From Rhodoferax ferrireducens (GTDB taxonomy: Bacteria > Pseudomonadota > Gammaproteobacteria > Burkholderiales > Burkholderiaceae_C): a stretch of DNA of 64,000 bases. Made by a program: the position numbers and the translations under genes. The notes beneath the pieces were generated by a model that saw nothing but the letters and a program-made list of their open reading frames with translations, was not told the origin of the DNA and searched no databases. How positions within the stretch are numbered: the stretch's first letter is position 1; every line of letters starts with the position of its first letter. This document shows positions 35,429-44,860 of this stretch, in pieces. The stretch covers positions 372,001 to 436,000 of the forward strand of contig MTEI01000002.1 in assembly GCA_002083775.1 (NCBI GenBank), written 5' to 3'.

Positions 35429-36042
35429 GCGCGTCCGAGGCAGCGTTTAAGCGCATCGGCATCTTGGGCGGCGCATTTGATCCGCCACATCTGGCGCACC
35501 TGGCGCTGGCTAGGGCAGCCATCGAGCAGTTGCATCTGGACGAGTTGCGCGTCATTCCCACCGGCCAGGCTTGGCACAAGCCGCGCCCCTTGACCGTTGC
35601 CGAGCACCGGTTGGCCATGGCCGGTTTGCTGTTTGCCGAGCTACCGCAGGCGGTGGTGGACGCGCGAGAAACTCGGCGCAGCGGGCCCAGCTACACCATC
35701 GACACTTTGAACGAGTTGCGTACCGAGTATTCTGAAGCTGAATGGTTCCTGATCATCGGGGCAGATCAGGCGCAAGCACTGACCACTTGGCATGCTTGGC
35801 AGCAGCTTCTTCAATCAGCTACAATATGTGTAGCTGATCGCCCTTTTTCAACGGGGGCCAGAGCCGTTTTTGATGCAGAAGCGGCTTATCCTGATCGCTT
35901 TTTCCACCTGCAAATGCCAGAGATGGCCCTCAGTGCAACCGACATCCGGGCTGCCATTTCCACCCACCAAAACGTGACGGCCCTGGTGGGCGAGAGCGTT
36001 GCGCGTTATATTGCCGCCCACCACCTCTACCTTATCCCTTGA
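35425..36042 (+). CDS. nadD: nicotinate-nucleotide adenylyltransferase
   Basis: NadD makes deamido-NAD from nicotinate mononucleotide and ATP. The 205-residue protein has [18 protein letters not shown] (HxxH-type nucleotidyltransferase signature, here HLAH), [37 protein letters not shown] and [10 protein letters not shown]. The TTG start at 35425 is set by the four-base overlap with hemF. Bases 35829-35866 inside the gene match the palindromic repeat family and encode [15 protein letters not shown], a segment that sits where NadD proteins vary. Confidence 0.93.
   Translation: MSASEAAFKRIGILGGAFDPPHLAHLALARAAIEQLHLDELRVIPTGQAWHKPRPLTVAEHRLAMAGLLFAELPQAVVDARETRRSGPSYTIDTLNELRTEYSEAEWFLIIGADQAQALTTWHAWQQLLQSATICVADRPFSTGARAVFDAEAAYPDRFFHLQMPEMALSATDIRAAISTHQNVTALVGESVARYIAAHHLYLIP
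35829..35866 (+). repeat. palindromic repeat family, copy inside nadD
   Basis: TGTAGCTGATCGCCCTTTTT followed by CAACGGGGGCCAGAGCCG. The order TAGCT - CCCTT - GGG - CCAGAG matches the intergenic copies (TAGCTACCAGCCCTT ... GGGCTAGAGGC). It is in frame, with no stop codon. Confidence 0.5.
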
Positions 36043-36947
36043 TGACTACCAAAACTTCCGCCCCGACTGCTGCCAAACGCACCGCCAAAACCCCTGCCAA
36101 ATCAGCCGCCAAAACCATAGCGAACGCGGCCGAAACCAGCGCCAAGGCGGCCAAAACAATCGCCAGGGCGGCTGCCGAGGCAGCCACGCCCGCCGAAGCC
36201 GAAGAGCGTCAGCGTGCCGTCACCAAGCCAGTGATCCGGCCCGTTGCCAAACCTGTCGCCAAGGCAGAGGGCAAAAAAGACGTGCAGAAACTGCAGCGCG
36301 CGATTGTGGACGGGCTCGAAGACGTCAAGGCGCAGGAGATTGTGGTGTTTGACACCGAGGAACTGTCGTCGCTGTTTGAGCGGGTGATCATCGCCTCGGG
36401 CACCTCCAACCGCCAGACCAAGGCGCTGGCCATGAGTGTGGTGGATGCGGTGCGCGAGGCTGGCTTCCCCAAACCGCGCGTCGAAGGTGAGGCCAACGGC
36501 GAGTGGATCATTGTCGATTGCGGCCAGGCCGTGGTGCATGTGATGCAGCCCACCTACCGGACCTACTACAACCTGGAAGAGCTGTGGGGCGAAAAGCCGG
36601 TGCGCCTGAAGCTGGGTGCGCCCAAACCCGTGGTCGCCAAAGCCGCCAAGCTGCCTGCAGCGCCGACGCAGCCAGCGCGCGCGGCCAAACCTGAATCCAG
36701 CTTGCGCCGCTCCAGCGCGGCCAAGAAGGGTGTGGAGGACGCCTTCCCGTCCAAAGCGCAGCTGAAAAAGCAGGAAGAGGCCAAAGCCGCTGCTGCCAAA
36801 AAAGCAGCTGCCAAGGCAGTACCGACAAGGGCTAGAGGCCTAAAAGACACTGAAGTTGTGGCCAAGCCGCGCATCAGGACGCTGGTGGTGAACGCTCCCG
36901 ACAAACCAGCGGCCAAAAAATCAGCCACCAAGCCGACCAAGCGTTAA
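36042..36947 (+). CDS. rsfS: ribosomal silencing factor RsfS with long Ala/Lys-rich extensions
   Basis: RsfS binds L14 and keeps ribosomal subunits apart when nutrients are low. The core (about residues 80-195) has LQRAIVDGLEDVKAQEIVVF, FERVIIASGTSNRQTKALA, EGEANGEWIIVDCGQAVVHV and TYYNLEELWG, all typical. The usual length is 105-135 residues, but this product has 301. The first 80 and last 100 residues are rich in Ala, Lys and Pro (AAKTIAKAA-like, AKKAAAKAV), like histone H1-type bacterial tails. The C-terminal tail contains a palindromic repeat segment (36802-36846). ATG 36042 overlaps the nadD stop by one base. Confidence 0.88.
   Translation: MTTKTSAPTAAKRTAKTPAKSAAKTIANAAETSAKAAKTIARAAAEAATPAEAEERQRAVTKPVIRPVAKPVAKAEGKKDVQKLQRAIVDGLEDVKAQEIVVFDTEELSSLFERVIIASGTSNRQTKALAMSVVDAVREAGFPKPRVEGEANGEWIIVDCGQAVVHVMQPTYRTYYNLEELWGEKPVRLKLGAPKPVVAKAAKLPAAPTQPARAAKPESSLRRSSAAKKGVEDAFPSKAQLKKQEEAKAAAAKKAAAKAVPTRARGLKDTEVVAKPRIRTLVVNAPDKPAAKKSATKPTKR
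36802..36846 (+). repeat. palindromic repeat family, half copy inside rsfS
   Basis: ACAAGGGCTAGAGGCCTAAA (36824 onward) is an intact right half of the family. The left half (AGCAGCTGCCAAGG) is weak. It encodes TRARGLKD within the Ala/Lys tail. Confidence 0.5.
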
Positions 36948-36990
36948 CGTGAATGACGAGGGTTTGTCATGCCAACCCTTATGTTGTGGT

Positions 36991-37061
36991 TGTCATCCCG
37001 GGCTTGATCCGGGATCCATGGCATTGGGATCATGGATTGCGGGTCGGGGCACGCAATGACA
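36991..37061. repeat. dispersed TGTCATCCCGGGCTTGATCC-type repeat, copy 1
   Basis: Starts TGTCATCCCGGGCTTGATCC, continues GGGATCCATGG, and ends GATTGCGGGTC...ACGCAATGACA, so the ends are inverted (TGTCAT / ATGACA). A second copy lies at 60269. The type is well known in several proteobacterial genomes (recalled, not searched). Confidence 0.75.
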
Positions 37062-37107
37062 GCCTGTGCCGTCGATGCGTGGCCGCTTTTCCACCGCGGA
37101 ACTTAGC

Positions 37108-37575
37108 GTGCGTCTGCTGATCGTGGCCGTGGGCCAGCGCGTGCCGGACTGGGCACAGACTGCGTGGGATGACTACGCCAAACGTTTCCCGTTCGAGATC
37201 AAGGTCGAACTCAAGGCTGTCAAAACCGAGCCGCGAGCCTCAAAATCATTGGACACCATTTTTGCCGCCGAGCGCGCCCGCATCGAGGCCGCCATCCCCA
37301 AAGGCTGCCGCATCGTGGCCCTGGACGAGCGCGGCACGGCGCTCACCACCCTGGCGCTGGCGGGCAAGCTCAAAGATTGGCAGTTGTCCGGCGGTGACGT
37401 GGCGCTGGTGATTGGCGGGCCGGACGGGCTGGACCCAGCTTTCCGGCAGGCAGCGCATGAACGCATTCGGCTGTCAGACTTGACGCTGCCGCATGCCATG
37501 GTGCGGGTGCTGCTGGTTGAGCAGCTGTACCGTGCCTGGTCGATCAATGCCAACCACCCGTATCACCGAGAGTGA
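37108..37575 (+). CDS. rlmH: 23S rRNA (pseudouridine1915-N3)-methyltransferase
   Basis: RlmH methylates pseudouridine 1915 in helix 69 of 23S rRNA. The 155-residue product (exact family length) begins [15 protein letters not shown]. It has the SAM-binding knot [13 protein letters not shown] and the C-terminus [20 protein letters not shown] with [12 protein letters not shown] 37108 is chosen because it gives the 155-residue form; an in-frame Met upstream at 37066 would extend into the dispersed repeat region. It follows rsfS, the usual rsfS-rlmH-maf-rng neighbourhood. Confidence 0.96.
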   Translation: MRLLIVAVGQRVPDWAQTAWDDYAKRFPFEIKVELKAVKTEPRASKSLDTIFAAERARIEAAIPKGCRIVALDERGTALTTLALAGKLKDWQLSGGDVALVIGGPDGLDPAFRQAAHERIRLSDLTLPHAMVRVLLVEQLYRAWSINANHPYHRE

Positions 37576-37596
37576 ATTGGACACGGCAATAAAAGA

Positions 37597-38199
37597 ATGA
37601 AAAACTTTGTTTACTTGGCCTCCCAAAGCCCCCGTCGCAGGCAGTTGCTGGATCAACTGGGCATCACGCATGAGCTGTTGCTGCCCGGTGCGGAGGAAGA
37701 CGCTGAAAGCCTGGAAGTGGCGTTGCCACACGAGGCCCCGCTGGCCTATGTGCAGCGCGTCACGCAGCTCAAGCTGGACGCCGCGCTGCAACGCCTGCAG
37801 CGTCGTGGCTTGCCGGGTGCACCGGTGTTGTGCTACGACACCACCGTGGCGATGGGTCGGGTGATTTTGGGCAAACCCGCTGACCTGGCCGATGCCACAC
37901 GCATGTTGACGGCACTGTCCGGCAAGACGCACCGGGTGTTGACGGCGGTGGCGCTGGGCACCAGCGACCAGCGCGTGCAAGCCGTATCGGTCTCCCGGGT
38001 GACGTTTGCGCCCATGAGCGCTCAACAAATCCAGACTTATGTGGCCAGCGGCGAGCCAATGGGCAAAGCCGGTGCCTATGCAGTGCAGGGCAGGGTGGCG
38101 GCGCACGTCTCTCGTATCAGCGGCAGTTACACCGGTATCATGGGGCTGCCCCTTTTTGAGACTGCCCAGTTGCTGGGTCAACTCGGTTTTGAATGCTAA
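37597..38199 (+). CDS. maf: Maf-like nucleotide pyrophosphatase
   Basis: Maf proteins hydrolyse non-canonical nucleoside triphosphates. The 200-residue protein opens with VYLASQSPRRRQLLDQLGI (S-x-S-P-R-R motif). It has the catalytic Asp region CYDTTVAMG and the segment GKAGAYAVQGRVAAHVSRISGSYTGIMGLPLFET, which is the conserved C-terminal motif. Here the family AADTVV reads CYDTTV. It is followed by rng, as in many proteobacteria. Confidence 0.93.
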   Translation: MKNFVYLASQSPRRRQLLDQLGITHELLLPGAEEDAESLEVALPHEAPLAYVQRVTQLKLDAALQRLQRRGLPGAPVLCYDTTVAMGRVILGKPADLADATRMLTALSGKTHRVLTAVALGTSDQRVQAVSVSRVTFAPMSAQQIQTYVASGEPMGKAGAYAVQGRVAAHVSRISGSYTGIMGLPLFETAQLLGQLGFEC

Positions 38200-38205
38200 T
38201 ACTTT

Positions 38206-38250
38206 TATAGCTGGTACCCCTTTATACATAAGGGCTAGAGGCATATTTAT
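38206..38250 (+). repeat. palindromic repeat family, copy 7, in the rng leader
   Basis: TATAGCTGGTACCCCTTTAT, ACATAAGGGCTAGAGGC, then ATATTTATTATA. It occupies the whole gap between maf and rng and stops nine bases before the rng ATG, so it is part of the rng leader. Confidence 0.75.
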
Positions 38251-38258
38251 TATATAAA

Positions 38259-39734
38259 ATGCAAGAAGACATCTTGATCAACTGGTCGCCGCAAGAGACT
38301 CGCGTGGCCATCGTCGAAGGCGGCGCGCTGCAAGAGTTGCATGTGGAGCGCGCGTTGGAGCGCGGTTTGGTGAGCAACGTGTACCTGGGCAAAGTGGCGC
38401 GTGTGCTGCCGGGCATGCAGTCAGCTTTTATCGACATTGGCCTGGAGCGGGCGGCCTTTTTGCATGTGGCCGACGTCTGGCATCCGCCCGCCGAGGGCGA
38501 CACCATCTCCACAGCACGCGCGGCAGCGGCGCAGATTCCGATCGAAAAACAGGTATTTGAAGGCCAGAGCCTGATGGTGCAGGTGATCAAGGATCCGATT
38601 GGCACCAAGGGCGCGCGCTTGTCCACCCAGATCAGCATCGCAGGACGCATGCTGGTGTTTCTGCCACAGGATGATCACATCGGGGTATCGCAAAAAATTC
38701 CGACGCTGCAGCGTGACGCTTTGCGTCAACGTGTGCAGACCCTGGTGGGCGACCTGGGGGGTGGCTTTATCTTGCGCACCAACGCCGAAGACGCCAGCGA
38801 TCAGGAGCTGAGTGATGACATTGCCTACCTGCGCAGGGCCTGGAAACGTATTCGCGAGGCAGCCTCCAAGCTGCCAGCCGGTTCCCTGCTGCACCAAGAT
38901 CTGAGTCTGCTGCAACGCGTGCTGCGCGACATGGTGGGCGAGCGCACCGCGTCGATCCGGGTGGATTCGCTGGAGCAATTTGAAGCGTTGAAGGCATTTG
39001 GCGTGGAATTCATGCCTGCCGCAGCGCAAAAACTGCAGCATTACAAGGGTGAGCGACCGATTTTTGACCTGCATTCCATCGATGAAGACATCGCCAAGGC
39101 GCTGGGTCGACGGGTGGAACTCAAGTCCGGCGGCTACCTGATCGTCGACCAGACCGAGGCGCTGACCACGGTGGACGTGAACACCGGCGGGTTTGTCGGT
39201 GCACGCAATTTTGACGACACCATTTTCAAGACCAACCTGGAAGCGGCTCAAGCCATTGCCCGGCAACTGCGCCTGCGTAACCTGGGCGGCATCATCGTGG
39301 TGGACTTCATCGACATGGAGCGCGAAGACCACCGCCTGGCGGTGCTGACCGAGATGCGCAAACAGCTGGCGCGTGACCGTGTCAAAACCATGTGTGGTGG
39401 CTTTTCTCAGCTGGGCCTGGTGGAGATGACGCGCAAGCGCACGCGTGAATCGCTGGCGCACATGTTGTGCGAGCCGTGCCCCTTGTGCCTGGGCAAAGGC
39501 ATGGTGAAAACCCCGCGCAGCGTGGCCTACGACATTTTTCGGGAGATTTTGCGCGAGGCGCGCCAGTTCAACCCGAAAGAATTCCGCGTGGTCGCCTCAC
39601 CCAAGGTTATCGAGCTGTTTCTGGACGAAGAAAGCCAGCATCTGGCGGGGCTCTCTGAGTTCATCGGCAAGCCGGTGTCGCTGCAAAGCGAAGGTGCGAT
39701 GGGGCAGGAACAATACGATATTGTGTTGTTGTGA
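38259..39734 (+). CDS. rng: ribonuclease G
   Basis: RNase G matures the 5' end of 16S rRNA and degrades some mRNAs. The 491-residue product has the split S1 domain (VSNVYLGKVARVLPGMQSAFIDIGLERAAFLH), the DNase I-like catalytic domain with DQTEALTTVDVNTGGFVG and IIVVDFIDM (catalytic Asp residues), and the zinc link CEPCPLC. The lack of a long C-terminal tail separates it from RNase E. ATG 38259 has no clear ribosome site; its leader contains a palindromic repeat. Confidence 0.95.
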   Translation: MQEDILINWSPQETRVAIVEGGALQELHVERALERGLVSNVYLGKVARVLPGMQSAFIDIGLERAAFLHVADVWHPPAEGDTISTARAAAAQIPIEKQVFEGQSLMVQVIKDPIGTKGARLSTQISIAGRMLVFLPQDDHIGVSQKIPTLQRDALRQRVQTLVGDLGGGFILRTNAEDASDQELSDDIAYLRRAWKRIREAASKLPAGSLLHQDLSLLQRVLRDMVGERTASIRVDSLEQFEALKAFGVEFMPAAAQKLQHYKGERPIFDLHSIDEDIAKALGRRVELKSGGYLIVDQTEALTTVDVNTGGFVGARNFDDTIFKTNLEAAQAIARQLRLRNLGGIIVVDFIDMEREDHRLAVLTEMRKQLARDRVKTMCGGFSQLGLVEMTRKRTRESLAHMLCEPCPLCLGKGMVKTPRSVAYDIFREILREARQFNPKEFRVVASPKVIELFLDEESQHLAGLSEFIGKPVSLQSEGAMGQEQYDIVLL

Positions 39735-39795
39735 GCGCTTGTCTTCATCCATCCCCGCGGCACAGATTGGCGTCCGTCATGTCAGGGTCAACCCC

Positions 39796-41556
39796 ATGAA
39801 GCTCAGCAGTACGCAGCTTTACATGCGTCTTCTCGGCTACGTCAAGCCGTATTGGCGCATCTTTGCCCTGTCCATCCTGGGCATGGCCATCACGGCGGCT
39901 ACTGAGCCGCTGCTGCCGGCCTTGCTCAAGCCCATGCTGGACGGCGCCTTCATTGAAAAAGACAACGCCGTGATCAAGTTGGCACCGCTGATCATTCTGG
40001 CAATCTTCTTCGTGCGCGGCGTGGCTTCTTTCATGGGAACCTACGCGATTGCCTGGGTGGGCAACAAGGTGGTGATGGATTTGCGTGAAGAGATGTTTCA
40101 CAAACTGTTGACACTGCCAACGCCGTTTTACGACGACCATGCCACGGGCAACCTGATCTCCAAACTGACGTTCGATGTGGCGCAGGTCACTGCTGCGGCA
40201 ACCAATGTGGTGACCGTTGTTGTCCGCGACGCCATCATCATTGTTGGATTGCTGGGCTGGCTGTTTTATTTGAACTGGAAACTCACCCTGCTCAGTTTGG
40301 TCATGGTGCCAGTGATCGCGGTGATTCTGAAATTCATCAACGCCCGTTTGCGCAATGCCAGCCGCGACTCGCAGCTTGCCATGGGCGATATCACGCAGGT
40401 CATCGAAGAAAGTGTCGCCGCACACAAAGTGGTCAAATTGTTTGGCGGCCAGTCCTACGAGCGCAGTCGTTTCAGCGACCAGGTCAACTGGGTTCGGCGC
40501 TACAACATGAAGCAAGCGATGGCGGCGTCGAGCAATGTGCCCATCGTGCAGATGATTGCCTCCGTGGCATTGGCCGGGATTGTTTACCTGGCGACCTTGC
40601 AATCTGCTGCGGATGAAACCACGGTTGGCGGGTTTTTGTCGTTCTTGGCCGCCATGCTGATGCTCACGGCACCGATCAAACGGCTGACAGGCGTGAGTGA
40701 GCATCTGCAACGCGGATTGGCGGCATCGGAAAGCGTGTTTGAACTGCTGGACACCCCTGGCGAAAACAGCACCGGGCAGACCGACATCGGCCGCGCCCAA
40801 GGTCGTTTGGCTTGTGAACACGTCAGTCTGTCCTATCAGCAAGACGACCGCCTGGCACTGCGCGACATCTGCTTGGACATCCCCGCAGGGCAAGCTATCG
40901 CGCTGGTGGGGGCGTCTGGCAGCGGCAAGAGCACGCTGGCCAATCTGGTGCCGCGTTTCTATTTGCCGGATAGCGGACGCATCACGCTGGACGGGTATGA
41001 CCTTGCGGAGTTATCGCTCTCAAACCTGCGAGCCAATATTGCTTTGGTCAGCCAGGAAGTGGTGTTATTCAATACCACCGTAGCTGCCAATATCGCCTAC
41101 GGCCAGATGCGTGAAGTGCCCGAGGCGGAAATCATCGCCGCGGCACAAGCCGCACACGCGATGGAGTTCATACGTGAGATGCCGCAGGGCTTGCAGACGC
41201 TGGTGGGCGAGCGCGGTGTCAAACTATCTGGCGGCCAACGTCAGCGCATCGCCATTGCACGCGCCATTCTCAAAAACGCGCCCATTCTTATTCTTGACGA
41301 AGCCACTTCAGCCTTGGACAGTGAATCGGAGCGGCACGTGCAAGCGGCCTTGGAAACTCTGATGCAAGGGCGCACTTCTTTGGTGATTGCACACCGCTTA
41401 TCGACCATCGAAAAGGCTGACCGCATCGTTGTGCTGCAAAAGGGTGAGATCGTCGAAACCGGGACCCATGGTGAATTGCTGGCCAGGAATGGGGTGTATG
41501 CGCAGTTGCATCACATTCAGTTTGGGGTGGCTGACCAACTGCAAGAGGCTCGGTAG
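39796..41556 (+). CDS. msbA: lipid A export ABC transporter MsbA
   Basis: MsbA flips lipid A-core across the inner membrane. The 586-residue half-transporter has six membrane segments (about 20-310), including LREEMFHKLLTLPTPFYDDHATGNLISKLTFD, the MsbA coupling region. The ATPase domain has Walker A VGASGSGKST, Q-loop LVSQEVVLF, signature LSGGQRQRIAIARA and Walker B ILILDEATSALD. The adjacent glycosyltransferase and ligase genes for LPS support MsbA over another ABCB-type exporter. ATG 39796 lies 61 bases after the rng stop. Confidence 0.93.
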   Translation: MKLSSTQLYMRLLGYVKPYWRIFALSILGMAITAATEPLLPALLKPMLDGAFIEKDNAVIKLAPLIILAIFFVRGVASFMGTYAIAWVGNKVVMDLREEMFHKLLTLPTPFYDDHATGNLISKLTFDVAQVTAAATNVVTVVVRDAIIIVGLLGWLFYLNWKLTLLSLVMVPVIAVILKFINARLRNASRDSQLAMGDITQVIEESVAAHKVVKLFGGQSYERSRFSDQVNWVRRYNMKQAMAASSNVPIVQMIASVALAGIVYLATLQSAADETTVGGFLSFLAAMLMLTAPIKRLTGVSEHLQRGLAASESVFELLDTPGENSTGQTDIGRAQGRLACEHVSLSYQQDDRLALRDICLDIPAGQAIALVGASGSGKSTLANLVPRFYLPDSGRITLDGYDLAELSLSNLRANIALVSQEVVLFNTTVAANIAYGQMREVPEAEIIAAAQAAHAMEFIREMPQGLQTLVGERGVKLSGGQRQRIAIARAILKNAPILILDEATSALDSESERHVQAALETLMQGRTSLVIAHRLSTIEKADRIVVLQKGEIVETGTHGELLARNGVYAQLHHIQFGVADQLQEAR

Positions 41557-41608
41557 TTGGCGCTGATGAAACTCCATTGGCCTGCCACCATTGAAAACAG
41601 TACCCGAT

Positions 41609-42478
41609 ATGAAAATTAGTCTTTTTACCTTTATTCGAAATGGTACTTTGTTAGGGTACCCTTTTGTTGAGAGTATCTGCTCGGCATTGCCCCTTTGTGA
41701 TGAATTTGTTATCGCGGTGGGTAACAGTGAAGACGACACATTGGACCGCATCAAAGCGATTAACTCAGAAAAGATCGTCATCATTCCTAGTTTTTGGAAT
41801 GAAAAAATGCAGGATCGCGGGTTTGTCTATGCACAGCAAAAGATGATCGCGCAATATAACTGTACTGGCGACTGGGCCTTTTACCTTGAAGGTGACGAAG
41901 TCCTTCACGAAGACGATCTACCGAAAATTCGTGCTGCGATGGAAAACAACCTGAATAATCCTGAGGTCGAAGCACTGGCATTTGATTACCACCACTTTTT
42001 TGGTAGCCCGGAATGGTTGGCAAAGAGCCCAGCTTGGTATCGCCAAGAATGCCGAATCATCCGCAATACCATCCGGAGTTTTGCACCGGATGGTCTTTAT
42101 TGGGTAGTAATGAATAAAAACAGCCGAGGCCGTTATCCAAAAGCGGCCCTGGTAGGGGCACCCATTTACCACTATGGCCATGTCAGAAGTATCGCCGCGA
42201 TGCATGCCAAAAACCAACGCGTCGGAAAATACTGGGGTCACGATCATCCTCTCTTCAACGGATATCAAATCGATCCTCAGGCGCTTGGTCACTTTTTAGG
42301 AAAACATCCTGCTATTGTCTACGATTGGCTGATGAATGAAGCTGAAAAAAATTATATTCCAGATGTTAGCTATCAACCAACTCAAAGAGAACTGAAACAT
42401 CGCTGGGTGATGAAGCTGGAAAAATTACTTGGCTTGGAATTGAGTAAAAAACACTTCACGCTTACAAAAAATAAATGA
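41609..42478 (+). CDS. family 2 glycosyltransferase
   Basis: The 289-residue product starts MKISLFTFIRNGTLLGYPFVESI and has the nucleotide-sugar fold of GT2: VIAVGNSEDDTLDRI, then FYLEGDEVLHEDDL in the place of the DxD metal motif (E-x-D here). Such enzymes add single sugars to LPS or related glycans; the sugar is unknown. ATG 41609 is preferred to a TTG at 41591. Its last codons overlap the next gene by four bases. From here to about 44.9 kb the DNA is clearly richer in A+T than the flanks. Confidence 0.8.
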   Translation: MKISLFTFIRNGTLLGYPFVESICSALPLCDEFVIAVGNSEDDTLDRIKAINSEKIVIIPSFWNEKMQDRGFVYAQQKMIAQYNCTGDWAFYLEGDEVLHEDDLPKIRAAMENNLNNPEVEALAFDYHHFFGSPEWLAKSPAWYRQECRIIRNTIRSFAPDGLYWVVMNKNSRGRYPKAALVGAPIYHYGHVRSIAAMHAKNQRVGKYWGHDHPLFNGYQIDPQALGHFLGKHPAIVYDWLMNEAEKNYIPDVSYQPTQRELKHRWVMKLEKLLGLELSKKHFTLTKNK

Positions 42479-43716
42479 AGCAGAATCGATACTTAGTTTA
42501 TGCTGAAAAAGCTCAGATTTATTTAATTATATTTGCATGTTTTAGTATTGCACTACCAACGGCTTTTATGAGCTTATCGATGGGTTTATTTGTAATAGTG
42601 TGGGCTCTCTCAGGAAACTATCAGAAAAAATTTCAATTGATCATGTCGCATCCCGCGGCGATTGTATCCATCGCGTTCTTTATACTGTACGGGATTGGAA
42701 TGTTCTATTCCAGTGCATCTTGGGAAATGCGGACAACTTGGTGGCTAAAATATCACAAGCTTTTGTATATTCCACTTATCATTAGTGTGCTTACACTGGA
42801 AAAATACAGGAGTCTTGCACTCAAAGCTTTTCTGGCAGGTATGATCATGGTATTGGCTATTTCATATTTAAAATGGTTAGGTGTCGTACCCCACAAGGAT
42901 ATTGGACAAGGCTACTTCGTCTTCAAGGGAAGAATCGCACATAATATTTTTATGGCATTCACCATGTATCTCACACTCCGTTTGGCAGTAAATTCATCGG
43001 ATCTAAAGCGTTGGATCTGGATAGGAGTTAGCTTGCTCGCCGCCTTGAATGTGATATTTTTAGTCAATGGTCGATCTGGACAGATTATTATGTCTGTCCT
43101 GTTCGTCTGGTTTTGCTGGGAAACATGGGGTTGGAAATCGATTCGATGGTTAACGGCCTTGATGGTAGCAATTACGATCATCGCTCTGCTGAGCGACGAG
43201 TTGCCCAAAAATCGTCTGATGGAGATCAAACAGGAAATTTTGAGTCATCAACCAGATCAAGCGCTTACATCATCCGGTTTGAGACTGGAGTTTTATAAAA
43301 ACACTTTGACTCTAATTCAGAAAAATACAATTTTTGGTGGTGGCACTGGAAGCTTTGAGATCAATTATCGTCATTTGGCTGAAAGTCAAAATACCCTATC
43401 AACGCATGTGACGAACCCACACAATGAATTCTTGTTAACTGGACAGGAACTAGGTGTATTTGGATTCTTATTTTTAATTGGTTTTTTTCTTATTCCGTGG
43501 CGATTAACTTATCTATTTGAGTCTAATGGAAAATATCGATATATCCAAGGATATGCTTTTCGTGGTCTTACCTTGACGATTGTTGTTGGTTCTATGTTTA
43601 ATTCGTTGTTATTAGATGCTGGTGAAGGAAAATTTTATTGTGTGTTAGCAGGTGTCTTGATGAGCTCCTATCAGCCAATAAGTAAATTGCGCTTACGAAA
43701 TCAGAGTGAGCTTTAG
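42475..43716 (+). CDS. O-antigen ligase/polymerase-like membrane protein
   Basis: The 413-residue protein has about ten to twelve membrane segments and one long periplasmic loop, the WaaL/Wzy_C layout. The loop includes VNGRSGQIIMSV (Wzy_C signature Arg region) and NPHNEFLLTGQELGVFGFL, which has the conserved His-Asn ahead of a C-terminal membrane helix. WaaL ligases join O-antigen to the lipid A core in the periplasm. The coding sequence is A+T-rich, and it overlaps the upstream glycosyltransferase by four bases. Confidence 0.82.
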   Translation: MKQNRYLVYAEKAQIYLIIFACFSIALPTAFMSLSMGLFVIVWALSGNYQKKFQLIMSHPAAIVSIAFFILYGIGMFYSSASWEMRTTWWLKYHKLLYIPLIISVLTLEKYRSLALKAFLAGMIMVLAISYLKWLGVVPHKDIGQGYFVFKGRIAHNIFMAFTMYLTLRLAVNSSDLKRWIWIGVSLLAALNVIFLVNGRSGQIIMSVLFVWFCWETWGWKSIRWLTALMVAITIIALLSDELPKNRLMEIKQEILSHQPDQALTSSGLRLEFYKNTLTLIQKNTIFGGGTGSFEINYRHLAESQNTLSTHVTNPHNEFLLTGQELGVFGFLFLIGFFLIPWRLTYLFESNGKYRYIQGYAFRGLTLTIVVGSMFNSLLLDAGEGKFYCVLAGVLMSSYQPISKLRLRNQSEL

Positions 43717-43810
43717 ATACTAATATTTTGTATCTAAAATTTATTTTGACGGATCCTCGATTATGGTTGGTTGGAATATTTTTGCAGTATAGAAGGTGGG
43801 GTAGATTCTT

Positions 43811-44860
43811 TTGTCAGAATTAATTATATTAAAACCGTTAAAAGTTTTAGCCATACAATTCAAATATCTTGGTGACGCCGTTATTCTTACGCCTGCTCTC
43901 AAGGCATTGAAAACGCAGATGCCTAATGTTGAGTTACATGTATTGGTTGCTGTCGAGGTGGCTCCACTCCTTGAAAATTTATCGTGGATCAGCAAGGTGT
44001 GGGCGATGCCGCGTCAGAGAGGTCAGTTTAAATTAAAACAATCATTGCCGTTTATTCAAGCTTTGCGTCGTGAAAAATTTGATCGATCCGTTGACTTTGG
44101 TGGTAACGATCGTGGTGCGTTATTGAGCTATCTATGTGGTGCGAAAGATCGTTTGGGTTTTATGGAGCCGCAGTATAAAAAATTAATGCAATGGCTTTGC
44201 TATACAAAAGTAGTTAGTCCACAAAATCCCAATGCCAGCTACTATGATTTACATTTTGAATTGCTTAGAGCATGGAATATAAAGAGACCCAGTCAGCTTA
44301 AAATCGAAGTAGGTTTTAATGACTGTGAAGTTGACTTAGCATCTGCATTGGTACCAGAGAATATTATACTCTGTCATATTTCGACATCTCAAGCTAAAAA
44401 AGATTGGCCTATATCTCATTGGCAAGAATTATATAATTTAGCACTTCAAGAGCGATTTAGACTAGTTTTTTCAGCCGGCCCTAATCAGCGCGAACAAAAC
44501 CTGCTTGATCAACTAAAATCACTGCTTCCGCATGCTGAAACGCTACCTTCTGCTCCAAGTTTGAGGTTATTTTTAAGTATTTTGAAGCGTTCTAAAATAT
44601 TCATAAGCGGAGATACTGGACCGCTCCATTTCGCATCGGGTTTGGGGATTCCAATCTTGGGTATATTTGGCGTGGGTAACTCTATCAGACAGGTCGCACC
44701 TATTTATTCACAAGATGAATTAATTTGCGCTGATAACTGCGCATGTGATCTGATTGTCAATAATACCGCTGTATGTCAAAGCTCGATTTCTTGTATGTCA
44801 CGTATTTGTCCTGAGGATGTTTTTAAAAAATTAAAAAATATAATAGACGACCTTAAATGA
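43811..44860 (+). CDS. family 9 glycosyltransferase (heptosyltransferase-like)
   Basis: The 349-residue protein has the GT9 pattern of ADP-heptose:LPS transferases: VLAIQFKYLGDAVILTPALKAL at the N-terminus, FDRSVDFGGNDRGALLSYLCGA, ILCHISTSQAKKDWPISHWQEL, and the donor site FISGDTGPLHFASGLGIPILGIFG. It probably adds a heptose or other sugar to the inner core. The start is TTG at 43811, with AAGGTGGGG upstream. The sequence is A+T-rich. The 94-base gap before it holds no gene. Confidence 0.88.
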   Translation: MSELIILKPLKVLAIQFKYLGDAVILTPALKALKTQMPNVELHVLVAVEVAPLLENLSWISKVWAMPRQRGQFKLKQSLPFIQALRREKFDRSVDFGGNDRGALLSYLCGAKDRLGFMEPQYKKLMQWLCYTKVVSPQNPNASYYDLHFELLRAWNIKRPSQLKIEVGFNDCEVDLASALVPENIILCHISTSQAKKDWPISHWQELYNLALQERFRLVFSAGPNQREQNLLDQLKSLLPHAETLPSAPSLRLFLSILKRSKIFISGDTGPLHFASGLGIPILGIFGVGNSIRQVAPIYSQDELICADNCACDLIVNNTAVCQSSISCMSRICPEDVFKKLKNIIDDLK

